From NCBI GenBank assembly GCA_025024175.1, contig QCXZ01000137.1, forward strand, positions 24,304,001-24,368,000: a stretch of DNA of 64,000 bases. Reading direction: 5' to 3'. This document shows positions 37,301 to 48,300 of the stretch, piece by piece. Below the pieces are notes generated by a model. It saw only the letters and a list, made by a program, of their open reading frames with translations, did no database searches and was not told where the DNA came from. The stretch comes from Rhyzopertha dominica (lineage: Eukaryota > Arthropoda > Insecta > Coleoptera > Bostrichidae). A program made the translations under genes and the position numbers. Every line of letters begins with the position of its first letter. Positions within the stretch are counted from its first letter, which is position 1.

Positions 37301-39117
37301 AAGAACACAATATTATATCATCTACGTAACGCTACCAGAATTTAACGTGAGAAAAGAAACTAGTGTTTTTGAAAATATCTTTTACTGAGGTAAGAACCCA
37401 AACTTAAACCCGAATTTTGTGCAAAATTTTAGTTATTTAAACAAAAAAATTGATCTCCCACAAACTCTGTTAACCAAAGCAAATTGCTTTTTTGTAATAA
37501 AGATAAATTACAATTTTCATTAAGTAGGTTATGTAAGATTTATCAACAATCTTTTGGAGGAGTGGAAGAAAATAATTTGTTTCTTAATTTTTTAATTGTA
37601 ATAAATCATACGTTTTATGTATGAATCCTTTATCACCAATACACGAAGACGGTTGTCCTATCAGACCTGTTGTTCGTTACATAAATCCCTCATGTTACAA
37701 ATTGACCACATGGTTAAATTTGATTCCTTGTGAAGTTTCTGACTTTGCAAATTCCTTTGCTATTAAAAATATGCTTGATTTGACCAAAAAATATAAAATT
37801 TTAAAAATTCCAAAAAATTGTTGCCTTGTTTCTTTTGATGTATGTAAACAATTTGTTTTCTTCCATTCCTCAAAATGAATGTATCTTACGTAACCTACTT
37901 AATAAAAATTTTAATTTATATTTATTACACAAAAACAATTTTAAGCTTAACTCTTTAAGAATAATTTAGAATAAAATATTTTCAAAAAACATTAGTTACT
38001 ATTCTCAAGTAAAGTTCTGGTACCGTTACGTAGATGATTTTACAGGTAGGTAATTCATATGATCTAAATAATTTTCTTACTTCTATAAATTCCTTACACG
38101 CTTCTATAAATTTCAGTTTTGAAACAGATGCCCTTTTTAGGTTTAGTAATTTACGTACGTATAGTAGTTAGAATATTATGCTTGCCTTTTTTCCGAAAAT
38201 TTTATAAAAGCCATTTGCACAGATAATATTTCTTATTTCTCTTTACATCATTATTCACATAAAATGCTCATCTTTTAATTTTAATTAATTTTTAATCGTC
38301 TTTTTAAAATACTTCTGTCATTAAATGCTTTTGAACAAGAACTGTGTGTAATTTACCAAATTGCTTTCAATAATAATGTTCCAAATTATTTAGGTAAAAA
38401 AACTGTTTTAATTAAATTTCAGTGCCATCTATTTTTATGAAATAGTTAAAGTTTGATTTTTTCGAAAGTTGGCTGGCCCCGTCTCAATAAAGATCAAATT
38501 TCAGTTTTATATCATTCAGGCGTTTATAGTTTTTTATACAATGATTGCAATCCCGTTTATGTTGGACCAACGGGCAGATCTTGTAAAAGCAAATTCTTCG
38601 TTAGCTAACTATTTATTGTTAAATAAACACACTGCCACGCTGGACAATTTAAATTCATTACTTTTGAGCAATAAATCATCAAAATTAAATTATTTGGAAA
38701 AATTTATTATGTTGTTATAATTTTTTAAAGGAGACCTAAAATTAAATGTCGACTATGAGGTGGCATTAAGTTAATTTAGGTACTTATGCGATTTGCAGGT
38801 TTATTAATCCCAGCGAAAACCTAACCGTTGCAATTATTACTATGGGAGAAGGCTGGCACAACTTTCACCATACATTCCCATGGGACTACAAAACCTCCGA
38901 GCTGGGAAAATATAGCACCAACTTTACTACAGGATTTATTGACCTCATGGCTAAGATAGGTTGGGCATATGATCTAAAAACAGTGTCAGTTGACATGATT
39001 AGGAAAAGAGTAAAAAGAAGTGGTGATGGTTCTCATAACATATGGGGATGGGGAGACAAGGACCAATCACAAGAAGAAAGGGAGGAGGTTATAATTATTA
39101 ACAGAAAAGATTGCTAA
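28307..39117 (+). CDS. Acyl-CoA desaturase B (NPSE-type), complete, four coding exons
   Basis: A tandem paralogue of desaturase A with the same expected reaction and location (acyl-CoA desaturation in the ER membrane). Exons are 28307-28520, 29983-30113, 36164-36552 and 38799-39117. Their sizes and phases equal those of A, and the protein is 350 residues from the ATG aligned with A. An in-frame ATG at 28289 would add six residues (MFSYIS). Histidine boxes are HRLWAH, HRLHH and HNFHH; the tyrosine of the third box is phenylalanine here, but the metal-binding histidines are kept. The signature site reads NPSE. Intron 2 (6.05 kb) contains a gypsy relic and a CRE-bearing MITE, and intron 3 (2.25 kb) contains Penelope-like relics. 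No stop or frameshift is seen, so the gene looks functional. Substrate and regiospecificity are unknown. Confidence 0.93.
28751..29420 (+). pseudogene. Mariner-like transposase relic in intron 1 of desaturase B
   Basis: An open frame from 28751 to 29038 reads EQRYAIKYCAKLNKN, AYRDTADLYSQISTLFKEG and so on, matching the layout of the N-terminal helix-turn-helix of mariner-type transposases (xxIKFCxKLxK ... AYG ... FxxFKxG). After a stop, 29168-29290 gives KTMLIVF and, one frame over, FFYAKGVGPEG then PQGQF, resembling the block around the second catalytic aspartate in that family. Stops and frameshifts separate the pieces and no TIRs are obvious. Dead copy. The assignment rests on motif wording, not a search. 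Confidence 0.5.
30366..30640. other. Intron 2 of desaturase B, low-complexity and unplaced sequence
   Basis: ATAAATAAAT-type low-complexity sequence (about 30355-30400) precedes a moderately GC-richer stretch to the edge of the gypsy relic. A 61-codon frame at 30411-30596 matches nothing known to me. Confidence 0.35.
30727..32598 (-). pseudogene. gypsy pol relic: reverse transcriptase, RNase H, integrase
   Basis: Reverse transcriptase: LVTKKGGSLRFCADYRKLN and LTLDLQSGYWQV (32344-32598), then MPFGLCNAPATF and the catalytic YLDD (32166-32381). RNase H: MDTDASKVGVGAVL, TDHAALSWLL (31635-31871). Integrase: the HLGVNKALSKVRERFYW zinc-binding region (31052-31384), then the core with IDIAGPF and LHSDQGRNF (30727-31146). 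The frame is lost just where the third catalytic residue (glutamate) should follow PQSDGMV. At least four frame breaks separate these parts, so no functional product is expected. Confidence 0.85.
33199..33700 (-). pseudogene. gypsy gag zinc knuckle and protease relic
   Basis: Minus-strand frames give a CYRYCKLGKLQ segment (degraded CCHC knuckle, near 33560-33600), then a stop and VDAGAIVS (near 33340-33370). There the protease active site has DAG where DTG is usual for retroelement aspartic proteases. The flanking residues fit a gag-protease junction. Decayed. Confidence 0.5.
35071..36020. repeat. MITE-like element with CRE sites in its inverted repeats, intron 2 of desaturase B
   Basis: The inverted termini share ACCGCCAAAACGC (35074-35086 and complement 36002-36014), and a second mirrored block contains TGACGTCA at 35101-35108 region and 35970-35977. 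The left part (35085-35340) is GC- and CpG-rich and holds a 32-codon ORF (35256-35354, starting MTSEGMFIVTEF). The rest is AT-rich. It ends about 145 bp upstream of exon 3 of desaturase B. Either a MITE, or a captured promoter with a short first exon. No transposase. Confidence 0.5.
36650..37570 (-). mobile_element. Penelope-like element remnant, copy 1 (minus strand)
   Basis: On the minus strand RYVDD near 37320 marks the reverse transcriptase active site. It is followed by SYDLNNFLTFINSLDASIKF and MPFLDLLILRK, and further on by the end of a GIY-YIG-type endonuclease domain (LHKHTATLDNLYLL, LLNFNYLEIL, 36810-37037). The tail near 36650-36710 (AGCGCTTTCAGCTAATAAAT, then CCTTCGTCAGT) resembles element-terminal sequence. 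Frameshifted and truncated. It lies head to head with the copy at 37600-38720 in intron 3 of desaturase B. Confidence 0.65.
37600..38720 (+). mobile_element. Penelope-like element remnant, copy 2 (plus strand)
   Basis: Frame 37621-37878 reads SPIHEDGCPIRPVVRYIN, then SCYKLTTWLN, NSFAIKNMLDL and CCLVSFDV, the conserved start of a Penelope-like reverse transcriptase. RYVDDF follows at about 38025-38042. Near 38500-38720 comes GVYSF-type sequence, DCNPVYVGPTGRSCK and HTATLDN, which fits the C-terminal GIY-YIG endonuclease of Penelope-like elements. The frame is broken several times and the middle is decayed. The two copies form an inverted repeat of almost 2 kb inside one intron. Confidence 0.7.
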
Positions 39118-39170
39118 CCTAAACGCGAACTGTTAGACTTTGTTTCTTATGTACATAATATTGTAACAAT

Positions 39171-39180
39171 AATAAATAAA
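39171..39180 (+). terminator. Poly(A) signal of desaturase B
   Basis: Overlapping AATAAA hexamers (AATAAATAAA) lie 54 bp after the stop codon, in a typical position for the 3' end. Confidence 0.7.
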
Positions 39181-40079
39181 TTTCATACAAAAATATTACT
39201 AGAATCTAACATATAATATTGTTTTTCGTTTTGGTCAAAACAAGGCGTTTTCAACTAATCACAGTAGTCATTACTATTAGATAGCATAATATTCTCATGA
39301 AATACTTAAATAACGTGTCATTAGCATGAAAACTTGTTTTTTAATAACTCTAAAGGCAACTCGTGAAGTCCGTTTAATACACCGCTGAAGATGATCCGTG
39401 TAGGACCGAAATGTACGTTCGGTGCTTAATTTAATTGAATAAAACGTGAAGTATTTTACTTTTTTGTGACAGGAACAGGTCCGCAGGTAAAGACTTACAT
39501 AATCCATGTTTAGAAAGTAACACAAGATATAGAATGGGAAGATAGGCACAGTTAATGCTAAACAACCAGCGCAAATAAAAGAAAGCTTGTAGCAAAGCCG
39601 GCTAGCTGGAGTGATGGGTCTTCGGTCTTTTGAAATTCAAACAGGCTTCTGCAGTTAGGAGACAGTTGCATTTTTATTTCTCTTGCACAGAGTAGTATAG
39701 TGAGAGTCTAAAATATGTTACATAACAAGGTTATATACTACAGATAATAATTTCTGCAATAATAAATTTCTCACCTGTTTGTTACCAGGATGATTATTGG
39801 ACTAAGAAATATACGCAACAATAACTAGCTCCACGGGACAAAAATCCTTTAGAGCTCACTCACGCCGGCAAACGCACCACACAAGTGCACCTCAATGTGG
39901 CTCGTGTGCGCGCGATCTGTTTAGGCATATACAGAAAAATTTCTAAAGATAAAAAAGAACAGTGCTGACAAGAAGTGTACCATAAAATACAAATTTATTT
40001 AGCTTCAAGTTTTCTCCATTTTTGTTGTACTTAAGTTTTATCTGATTACGAAAGTGCAAAGTGCGTGTAGTTTACAAGT
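39181..40079. other. Intergenic, nothing recognised
   Basis: No supported gene. The frame at 39295-39549 (-) has no recognisable similarity. Confidence 0.4.
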
Positions 40080-40700
40080 CAAGCAAAATCGCTCGACAAT
40101 AATATAAATAAGTAAAAAGTTATTAACTTGTGAATGGATGACACCCATGAAATCAAGGTAGGTACTTAAGTACCTTATGAGTGGTTATAACCGCACCTAA
40201 TATTTTTGCAAGTAATAAGCAGTTAGTTGATCTCTGGATCATTCTATACGAGTGAGGATATTGTATGTATAACAAAAATAACAAGTTATTTGCAAACATT
40301 TGTAGTGTAACATTAAGTACCACATTGTCGACAACAGGCAACAATTGCTATGTCCGTACAAGTACTAGTTCACCTTGTTTTAATTTTCTTTTCCCATGCA
40401 ACGCTGCGGTTTGGATTATTAAACAAAGCACCAAAAGTTACTTTATAACCCACCAGTTTTGTGTAAAGCATAACGTATATGTAATAAGAGGTTCTGTGTT
40501 TACCTCAAAACGAAATAAGTATTTTAGTTAGGTATTATTACGATAGAAGAATAACATGCACGACTTTTTTTCCTGCTACATGTTTCGAAGAAAAAAACTG
40601 AATTCTTACGTTTCTCCAAAACTCCTCTGTATTATTTAATTCTAAATTTCACAAAAAACTTTAATTTTGAAAACTAGTAAAATTATAGCTAATTATCCGA
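40080..40700 (+). repeat. Long direct repeat, copy 1 (between desaturases B and C)
   Basis: About 600 bp aligns in the same orientation with 47680-48300, with many substitutions and indels. Shared blocks include TTAACTTGTGAA, ATATTTTTGCAAGTAATAA, TTCACCTTGTTTTAATTT and AAACTGAATTC-type sequence. Frames differ between copies, so the conserved content is not a protein. Confidence 0.6.
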
Positions 40701-40714
40701 ATTATTGTAAGCTG

Positions 40715-41983
40715 TACAGGGTGAGAAAATAACAGAGGTGGCCGGTCATATCTCATAAACCAGTAGCCCTACAGCTTTGAAGTACACAATTTCTCATTTT
40801 CAAGAGCTTATGTGCCTTTATAAAAAGCAATTTTACGTGTCAGAACATACTTTGTGTGTTAATCGCAAGAGGGCGTTCTTTGAAGTTACTACCTAAATAT
40901 CATTTTTCTCGAAGTTTTCAAATGCAAAGTTATAAGGCTGTTTACTTTATGAAATGCACAATTGAATATAGACTAAAATGGTGAAAATTAAAATCGTGAA
41001 AAGCGCACCATTTAAAAAATTCGGGAAAAATCGATATTTAGGTAGTAATATCAGAAAACGCCTTCTTGCGGTCAACACAAAAACTATGTTCTGACACTTA
41101 AAATTGCTTTTTATAAAGGCACATGAGCTCGTGAAAATGAAATGGTTGAAATCGGTTAAGCCAAACCCAAAATATTAGCGGTTTTCTATATTAATATTCA
41201 CCGGCCCCCACTCCTTTATTTGACATTTAAGAATAAAATGTTCTAAACATTAATGGTAGTTTAGTCCAAACAATCTTAATTGTTGGAAAATATTTTCGAG
41301 TTGGTAAAGTGACCACTAGGAGGCGCTGTGGCACCTCCAAATTACAAAGTTAATGTTTATATCATTTTTAGCCTAATAAATGTATGCGGTATTGAACATT
41401 TTGAGATTGTTTAGGCTGAAATCTACCATTTTTGTTTAGAACATTTTTTTGCTAAATGTCAAATAAAGGAGTGGGGCGCGGGTGAATATTATAGAAGAAT
41501 TTCGAGAATAATTGATATTTATTTATTTAGGTAGTAACTTCAGAAAACGCCCTCTTGCGGTCAACACACAATTAAGGTTCTGACACTTAAAATAGATTTT
41601 TAGAAGGGCACATAAGCTCTTGAAAACGACACCTCGTCGGTTGAAATCCGTCAAGCCAAACCTGAGATATTAGCGATTTTCTATATTAATATTTACCCGC
41701 CCCCCACTCCTTTATTTGACATTTAACAAAAAAATGTTCTAAACAAAAATGGTAGATTTTAGCCCAAACAATCTTAAAATGTTTAATACCGCAGACATTT
41801 ATTAAGCTAAAAATGACACAAACATTAATTTTGTAATTTTGAGGTACCACAGCGCCCTCTAGCGATCACTTTACAAACTCGAAAATATTTTCCATCAATT
41901 TCTCTTGGCCACTTTACTTTAAAAAATTACCTCAAAGCTCTAGGGCTACTGGTTTATGAGATATGACCGGCTACCTCTCTAAC
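40715..41983. repeat. Complex foldback element with multiple inverted and direct modules
   Basis: The outer arms are GGTCATATCTCATAAACCAG (left, about 40741) and its complement near 41941-41983. Inside, a module with GTCAACACA and ACTCCTTTATTTGACATTTA occurs twice as a direct repeat (about 41030-41260 and 41517-41770). The stretch 41300-41475 is an inverted copy of 41690-41880, and 40800-40920 is inverted to 41040-41130. The left terminus is TACAGGGTG. No coding capacity. It appears to be a foldback built by internal duplication. Confidence 0.65.
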
Positions 41984-43132
41984 AAAAAGCTAAAAATGAA
42001 ATTAAAATTCCGTTCTAACTTTTGAACAATGCGATGAATGCTACCGAACGAAACTTTTTCTAAACATCATGTGGATATTTCCTTTGTTAGATAGCTGTAA
42101 CCCATCGACTTTGTACTTCACTACCAGCTATGTACTTACATGTACAAAAGTTTATGCAAGGTGCTATAAATTAATTTTTTTCAAGTTTGACTAGATTTAC
42201 TAATAATTGCATTTACTAATGTATCAAAAAAGTCATTCACACTGCAAAATTCACATCCTTTTAGTACTAAATCCCCCATCATAGTGCGGGCACATAATCT
42301 CCATAGTACTATTATCGAAAATTCCCTCGTTTTTCGTTTATGCTGAGAGTCGATTACGTTTCGATGTGTCTGGTATCAGTACAAAACAAAATTAACGCTC
42401 CCCAGAATCACATAAGTTTCTATGACTTTTTCACTTCTCGCGCAACCGCACACAGACTTAATACTTGTGTTTCTAGATCCGTACGTTACAATATTTACAA
42501 TATTTACATTTACAATATTGCCATTGCCACGGGTTGACTTTTAAAGGTTGTTGCAAACGTCCCTGTGCTTCCACTGTAAAAATAAAAATAAATAAATAAA
42601 TAACAATAATAAAATGTTGTTATCATATTAGTTAGTGCAAACGACGAACCGGGTATTTTACGCGAGAAAATTTCCTAACCTAGAAATCGTACAGCTAAAA
42701 TATGGTGGTTCAGTGCTGGTTACAAAGAAGTGCAAACACTAAATAGAAAAAAACTTATAAAGCCATGCTTGAGAGTTAGTGACCGCAACAGAAGGGGGTT
42801 ATGACGAACGTAGTTGCGCATATTAAAAAGTAATGTGTAGTTTCGTACAAGTAGATTATTGTTATTACTTGCATTTGAAAAAGAAATAGAAAAAAATTAT
42901 CAATTTCGTGGCTATAACTTAATCAGCAATCTTTAATACAATATTTTGTGCTTATTGTAGCTTGGCAGTAGTTACTAAAAAGCCGCACAAAGAATTAAGA
43001 GATCAATACCGCCCTCGTTGCATGAATCGTTATAGAAATTCTCTATAAGGGAAAGACACATTCCTGCATTAGGACTAAAGGTGTGTTAAAGAGCCGAAAG
43101 AGCTATCCATAGATTGTTCTAATGCACACAGC
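41984..43132. other. Intergenic, nothing recognised
   Basis: AT-rich DNA with a short ATAAATAA-type low-complexity patch near 42574-42610. No supported gene. Confidence 0.4.
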
Positions 43133-43632
43133 CAGTGATGGTCTTTTACGCGTAAATTATAATTTTCTACCTTACACGCGTAAAGAAAATGTAAATTAAG
43201 AACTTTGGCGTATATTTTGAGTAGAAAATATAAGACGAGTATATTATGACTAAAGTGTATTAAGTATAGGCTACAACTAAATGGAAATTATTTTATCCAT
43301 TTGACCGATTCAGGTTTACAAAGTGCTTTTGACAGCACGCTTGTTCTGCTTAGTCGGGTCTTCTGACCCTAATTAACGTATTTATATCCAAACAAGTTTT
43401 ATTGTTTAGATTGGACAATTGTCTATAGTTAACTTAATTACTATAAAATAGTATTTCGTTTAGTTAACAAGGAATAAAAACCATAATGAAATACAAAATA
43501 ATATTGACATTTGATGCGTTATGAAGTAGATACCTATTGATGATGAAATCATTAAAAAAAAAAAGAATTTTACATAGTTTGCGCGTAGTTAATAGCGTAA
43601 TCTACGAGGCGTATTCTACGCGCCCATTTCTG
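43133..43632 (+). mobile_element. Non-autonomous hAT element, copy 1, with 8-bp target duplication
   Basis: The element starts CAGTGATGGTC and ends GCGCCCATTTCTG. It is flanked on both sides by the 8-bp duplication CACACAGC (43125-43132 and 43633-43640). Eight-base duplications and CAG..CTG-type termini are diagnostic for hAT transposons. Both ends are related in inverted orientation to the copy at 59560-60614 (shared TTTACGCGTAAATTATAATT and GCGCGTAGAATAC). At 500 bp without a transposase frame, it depends on an enzyme supplied elsewhere. Confidence 0.85.
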
Positions 43633-43640
43633 CACACAGC

Positions 43641-45314
43641 ACGGAATATATTTATTATTATAGTTAGAACTGCACTGTTTGTCTGTCGTTGGGGATCTCT
43701 GTCGGATTTAAAACGCCTACTTCAAGGTGAGCTACGCTTCAAAGTACGTGTTCCTCACAGAGACGGGTACGTAATCGCGATTATTATTCTCATTCAAAAT
43801 TTAATGACGTACAAAGATAGCGGGGAAAAGTAATGTTGATGCAGTTCATCAGTGTAATTTATTTAAATTCGACTTGAAAGTTCAATTGTTTTTTACGTTT
43901 TAAACATCGCGGAAAAATTCTGGTTATCAGGGCCCTGGACAAAATACTCCGAAGGGTCGATTGCCAAATGTAAACCTGGCAAGTGGTTTTTATTTCTTTT
44001 ATTTCTATTCAATTTTTTTTATTTCTTTCTCAAAAATCAAAACAGGAGCGTGTAATTGCTCAGTATAATCATTTCCTAACGACAGCCACCGATTTGTACC
44101 ATACACGAAGGTCTAATAACCAACGTGGGAACCAGCCCGGAAAACAACATGTCATCGACAACAACCACGGAAGCCTTCAAACCATACACGAAATGTTTTC
44201 GAAAGAATTTTGTTTCTAATGGAAGTTTGCGTGTACGAATATTTTTGTGAAGTTAAATACAGTAAAATATTATGTAAGACTTGATGACTTTTTTTTTAAA
44301 TAAACGCCCGTTGTAAGCACATAGAATATTGTTTTTTTTATGGGTTTAGCTCATACATTAATACAAAGCTAACTAAAATATCTGGTATTTGTAATCTAAT
44401 TTCCAGTTTGAAAATATCCAACGCCAATATTCACTTCGTCGCTGTTGATTGGTCAAAGACAAAGAGGGATAGCTGCTGCACACTCTCCATTGGAAAATAT
44501 AATATTGCTCCTTTATTTCCATTTCACGCGCTTACAACGTTACTTTATAATAATAATAATAATAATAATCATAATAATACAATAATAATAATAATAATAA
44601 TAGATGTTTTGTGAAAGCTTTTTCCGTGCGAATCAGGGAAGTTGGAAAGTAACATTTTTTTATATCCATCTCTTTACATTTCTGTCATTTTCAATTGCAT
44701 TTTTTAGCTTTGAGCATATTTTGGGTATGAATCAAAGCTATCATTGTATATCAATACATAACATTTATCTGTACGTAAAATGAAGAAATAACAGATTGTA
44801 TTAAGGCACCTTCTTCAACAATTAAACTAAACTATCAAATTCTTTCCCGTTTAGTTGCAGTTTTCGTTCTGACTAAAATAACACATTTTTCAATTAAGAA
44901 TCCACCGTTTTCAAACTATTAATTTGTTCCAACGGACTATTATATGAATCGGAAAATGATAGCAGCGCGAATTTAGGTTTCGCAAACAGAAATACGATTT
45001 TCATTAAAAATGTTCATTATTTACCAACATTCGTTGCTGTGAGATTAATATTTGCGCGATGAAATGCGAAACACTGCTGAACAAAAAGCTTCGATTTGTA
45101 AAATAGGTAAGAACTGCTTTTTGTCAAGTCAATGTAATCTGCAGCTAAGCCATCACCTATATATACTATTAGGGGTTTCAATTTTTGTTTCTAAGATATA
45201 GGTAGCTTTTTTACAGAAAAAAGTCGTCCGATATACATTAACTTTTAATGTATTTTTTGTAGCATATTGTAGGGTAACAGATTCACAAACATTTTAACAT
45301 TTACAAAAATCATT
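43641..45314. other. 3' flank of desaturase C
   Basis: No gene. It holds an AT-trinucleotide microsatellite (44547-44602). A variant poly(A) signal for desaturase C (ATTAAA on the minus strand, plus-strand TTTAAT at 45244-45249) lies about 65 bp past the stop codon. No canonical AATAAA was seen close to the stop. Confidence 0.35.
44547..44602. repeat. (ATA)n microsatellite
   Basis: A run of ATAATAATA units interrupted twice (ATCATA and ATACA). Ordinary simple repeat. Confidence 0.9.
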
Positions 45315-48300
45315 CTACGTCTCACTACAGGTTCTATAGGTTATAACTGCTTCTTGCCGTTCTTTTTCCGACTGGTCTTTGTCGTTCCATCCCCAGACTT
45401 CGTGTGAACCATCGCCAGTTCTTTCAACACGCTTTCTAACCATTTCTTCGGACACCGATTTTAAATCGTAGGCTAGGCCTAATTTTGCCATTAAATCTAT
45501 GAAAGCAGTTGTGAAATTTTTACTGTAAGTGCCAAGCTCAGCTGCTTTGTAGTCCCAAGGAAATGTGTGGTGATAGTTATGCCATCCTTCTCCTATAGCC
45601 AACACCGATACGCCCAGGTTTTCTGCCGGGTAGATGTTTCTGTAAACAAAATTACTTCGTCTAAATGTAATTTCAAAATAAATGTCAGCTTATATGGGGT
45701 AAGCGCGAGGCGCGAGTTTGCTTTATTTGTCATGCTTATTATCTCTTATAGAACTCTATTAACGTAGATACACGCACCTGTCATATTTGACCTATTTCCG
45801 TTTATGCACATGTAATGCAGTATGAGGATAGATAGTGTCTTCGAAAACTATTTTTGTGCAGTGTGTAAGTCAAACTCGCACCTGTACTCCACATTAGAGG
45901 TAGTAACCTATTTTCTAACAAAAGTGCTTATAATGTTTACTACTCAGCTGTAAATTACACCAAAAGAACTTAAAATAGCATATTTCCTTTTTCTGCAAAC
46001 TCTGCCCTAAGATCAACGTAGATGCAAAATATGTGAAGCGAGAAACAGTAACAAATGGAATCTGACGAGTGAATTGTCGTTATGTGAAGTATAATAAAAA
46101 TTTATTATTTTAACTTAAACTTAAACCAAATGCAGTCCCAACATTGTTTAATGTCCGCAACCTACCCCCCATTAATCAATCACCTTCATAGAAACAATCA
46201 TTGTATAAGGAAAAAAATTTATATTCAAGATATCTGGTCTTTGCTTTTAAATCATAAGAAATATACGTAAAACTCCTTCAACACATCGTATAAATACAAA
46301 GTTTAATGTAATATATATAATTAGGAGCCGAAAGCGATAAATATAAACACTGGAAATAATGTTGCAATATAACAAGTTAATTTTAAAAATAATTAAATTG
46401 CTTCTTGAACTTAGTGAGTAAATTCATCATTCGTATTTAATTAGCTTTATAAACTATAACCACTTCTATTTTTGCTTTTGTGTTGTAAAAAATAGCGATC
46501 AAGAGAGAAATGAACAAGTATGTATAATTTAATAAGATAAAATTGTTGTTTATGTAATTGAGGTCTATATAATTCTGAACAAGAAAAACGTAAGTAAGAT
46601 GACCCATTCAGTATTTTGTTTTTTGAAGTAACTACAGTCAGTACAGTATATGGATAGGTTGTATTTGAATTAGTCCAGGAGGCAGTGATTTTTTTGCACT
46701 TTTTTCATATTCTACGAATATCAAATAGTTTGTTCGGATGGTGACACAAAACGATAATTTGTGAGTCTGGGGTAAAATTTTCGGGTGGGTTCGCTAGATA
46801 AAAAAAGTTAAGGCTACTTATTTTTCCAGTCATAAATATTTGACATTGATTAAAGTGAGTCATTTTATTAATGGAAATAACATTCTGGCACATCCCAAGT
46901 GGAAGAAAGTCAGCCTGGCTAAAAATTCGCCGACACAAAAATTTGATCAATTTTTGAAATCCGTAACCCTTATTTTCTCATGCTTGAAATTTAACCAATC
47001 ATTTGGTACTATCATAAACTATAATCAAAAGTAAATCTGGCTGATTTCGAGAAATTGGCAAATGAGTCTGGCGGCATCTCGAAAATCGTAAAAATTACAA
47101 AATTTTTGTTCTTCTTTTCCCTGATTTGAAAATTTATCACATGATAAATAGTACTATGGTTTCATATAAAATACACATCTGACTGTCATTTACCATCAGG
47201 AAAGCCCCGCCAGGTTCACAAGTCAAATGAGGAGAGGAAGCGGCAGGTGCGTTGAGAATAATGTTTTTAGCCATAGTCAAATTTTGCCCTATACCAATAA
47301 TTATAATCATAAATTATGAAAAGTAAAAAATATAGAGATGACAACAGTCGTTTGTATAATTGAACATGTCGAAATTAGCGCGTCTGTTGAGCGTTGAACG
47401 ACTTTGGAAAGGCTTTCGGGGTGTTCCACATTAGCCAGACTAGATTTGCAGCTGTAATTATAATATAAACTATCACCTGACGAATATTTAGGACTGCAAA
47501 AATAAGGGCAATGGTTTTGATATTTTTATTCCTATTCTTCACCTGCCAGGCATATTACCCATACTCATAGATTAGTCTGACTATTTTTTTTCTATAATAA
47601 TTCTGTCGATATTTGCTGACTGGGAAAATGAGTACCGAAAATCTTCACTGCCCCCTGGACTACTATAAAAGTACTCGCAGAAGCTTACAGGTCAAGCTGT
47701 TGTTAACTTGTGAACGTATGACACTCGTGGAAACAAGTTAGGTATAAGTACCTACTTAACCGGTTACCTAAAAATAAATATTTTTGCAAGTAATAAACAG
47801 TTGATCTTTGAATGTTGTACCACCAAAGTTACATAGATAGATATTTGCAAATATTTACCGTACTGTCATCAAAAGCGAACAATTGTTATGCTCATCCAGG
47901 TACGAATATAATACCTGTTCACCTTGTTTTAATTTCCTTTTCCGATGCAACGATGCGGCTTGGTTTAATAAACAAGGGACCAAAGGTCAAACTTCACATA
48001 AAACGATTTCATAACCCATCAGTTTTGCATAAAACATAGGTATAATAAAAGTACATGTAGTAAGTAGTTCAGTGTTTACATTCAATAAAGCACGATTGGG
48101 TCTTATTACGATAGTAAAAAAAAATATTCGGCTTTGATGTTGGAGTCAAGTCAATGCACCATTTAACTTCTCGAAGTTCATAGATATTTAAAATTAAAAT
48201 AACTGAATTTTATTTTTTCTCCAAAATTTATCTATATTATTTAAGTACCCTAATTCTGATTTTACATTTTATGAAGAACTTTACACGATAATCTGAAATT

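Noticed and set aside
43983..44219. 78-codon plus-strand frame
   Set aside because: Low-complexity start rich in Phe and Ser, with no family resemblance or regulatory context.
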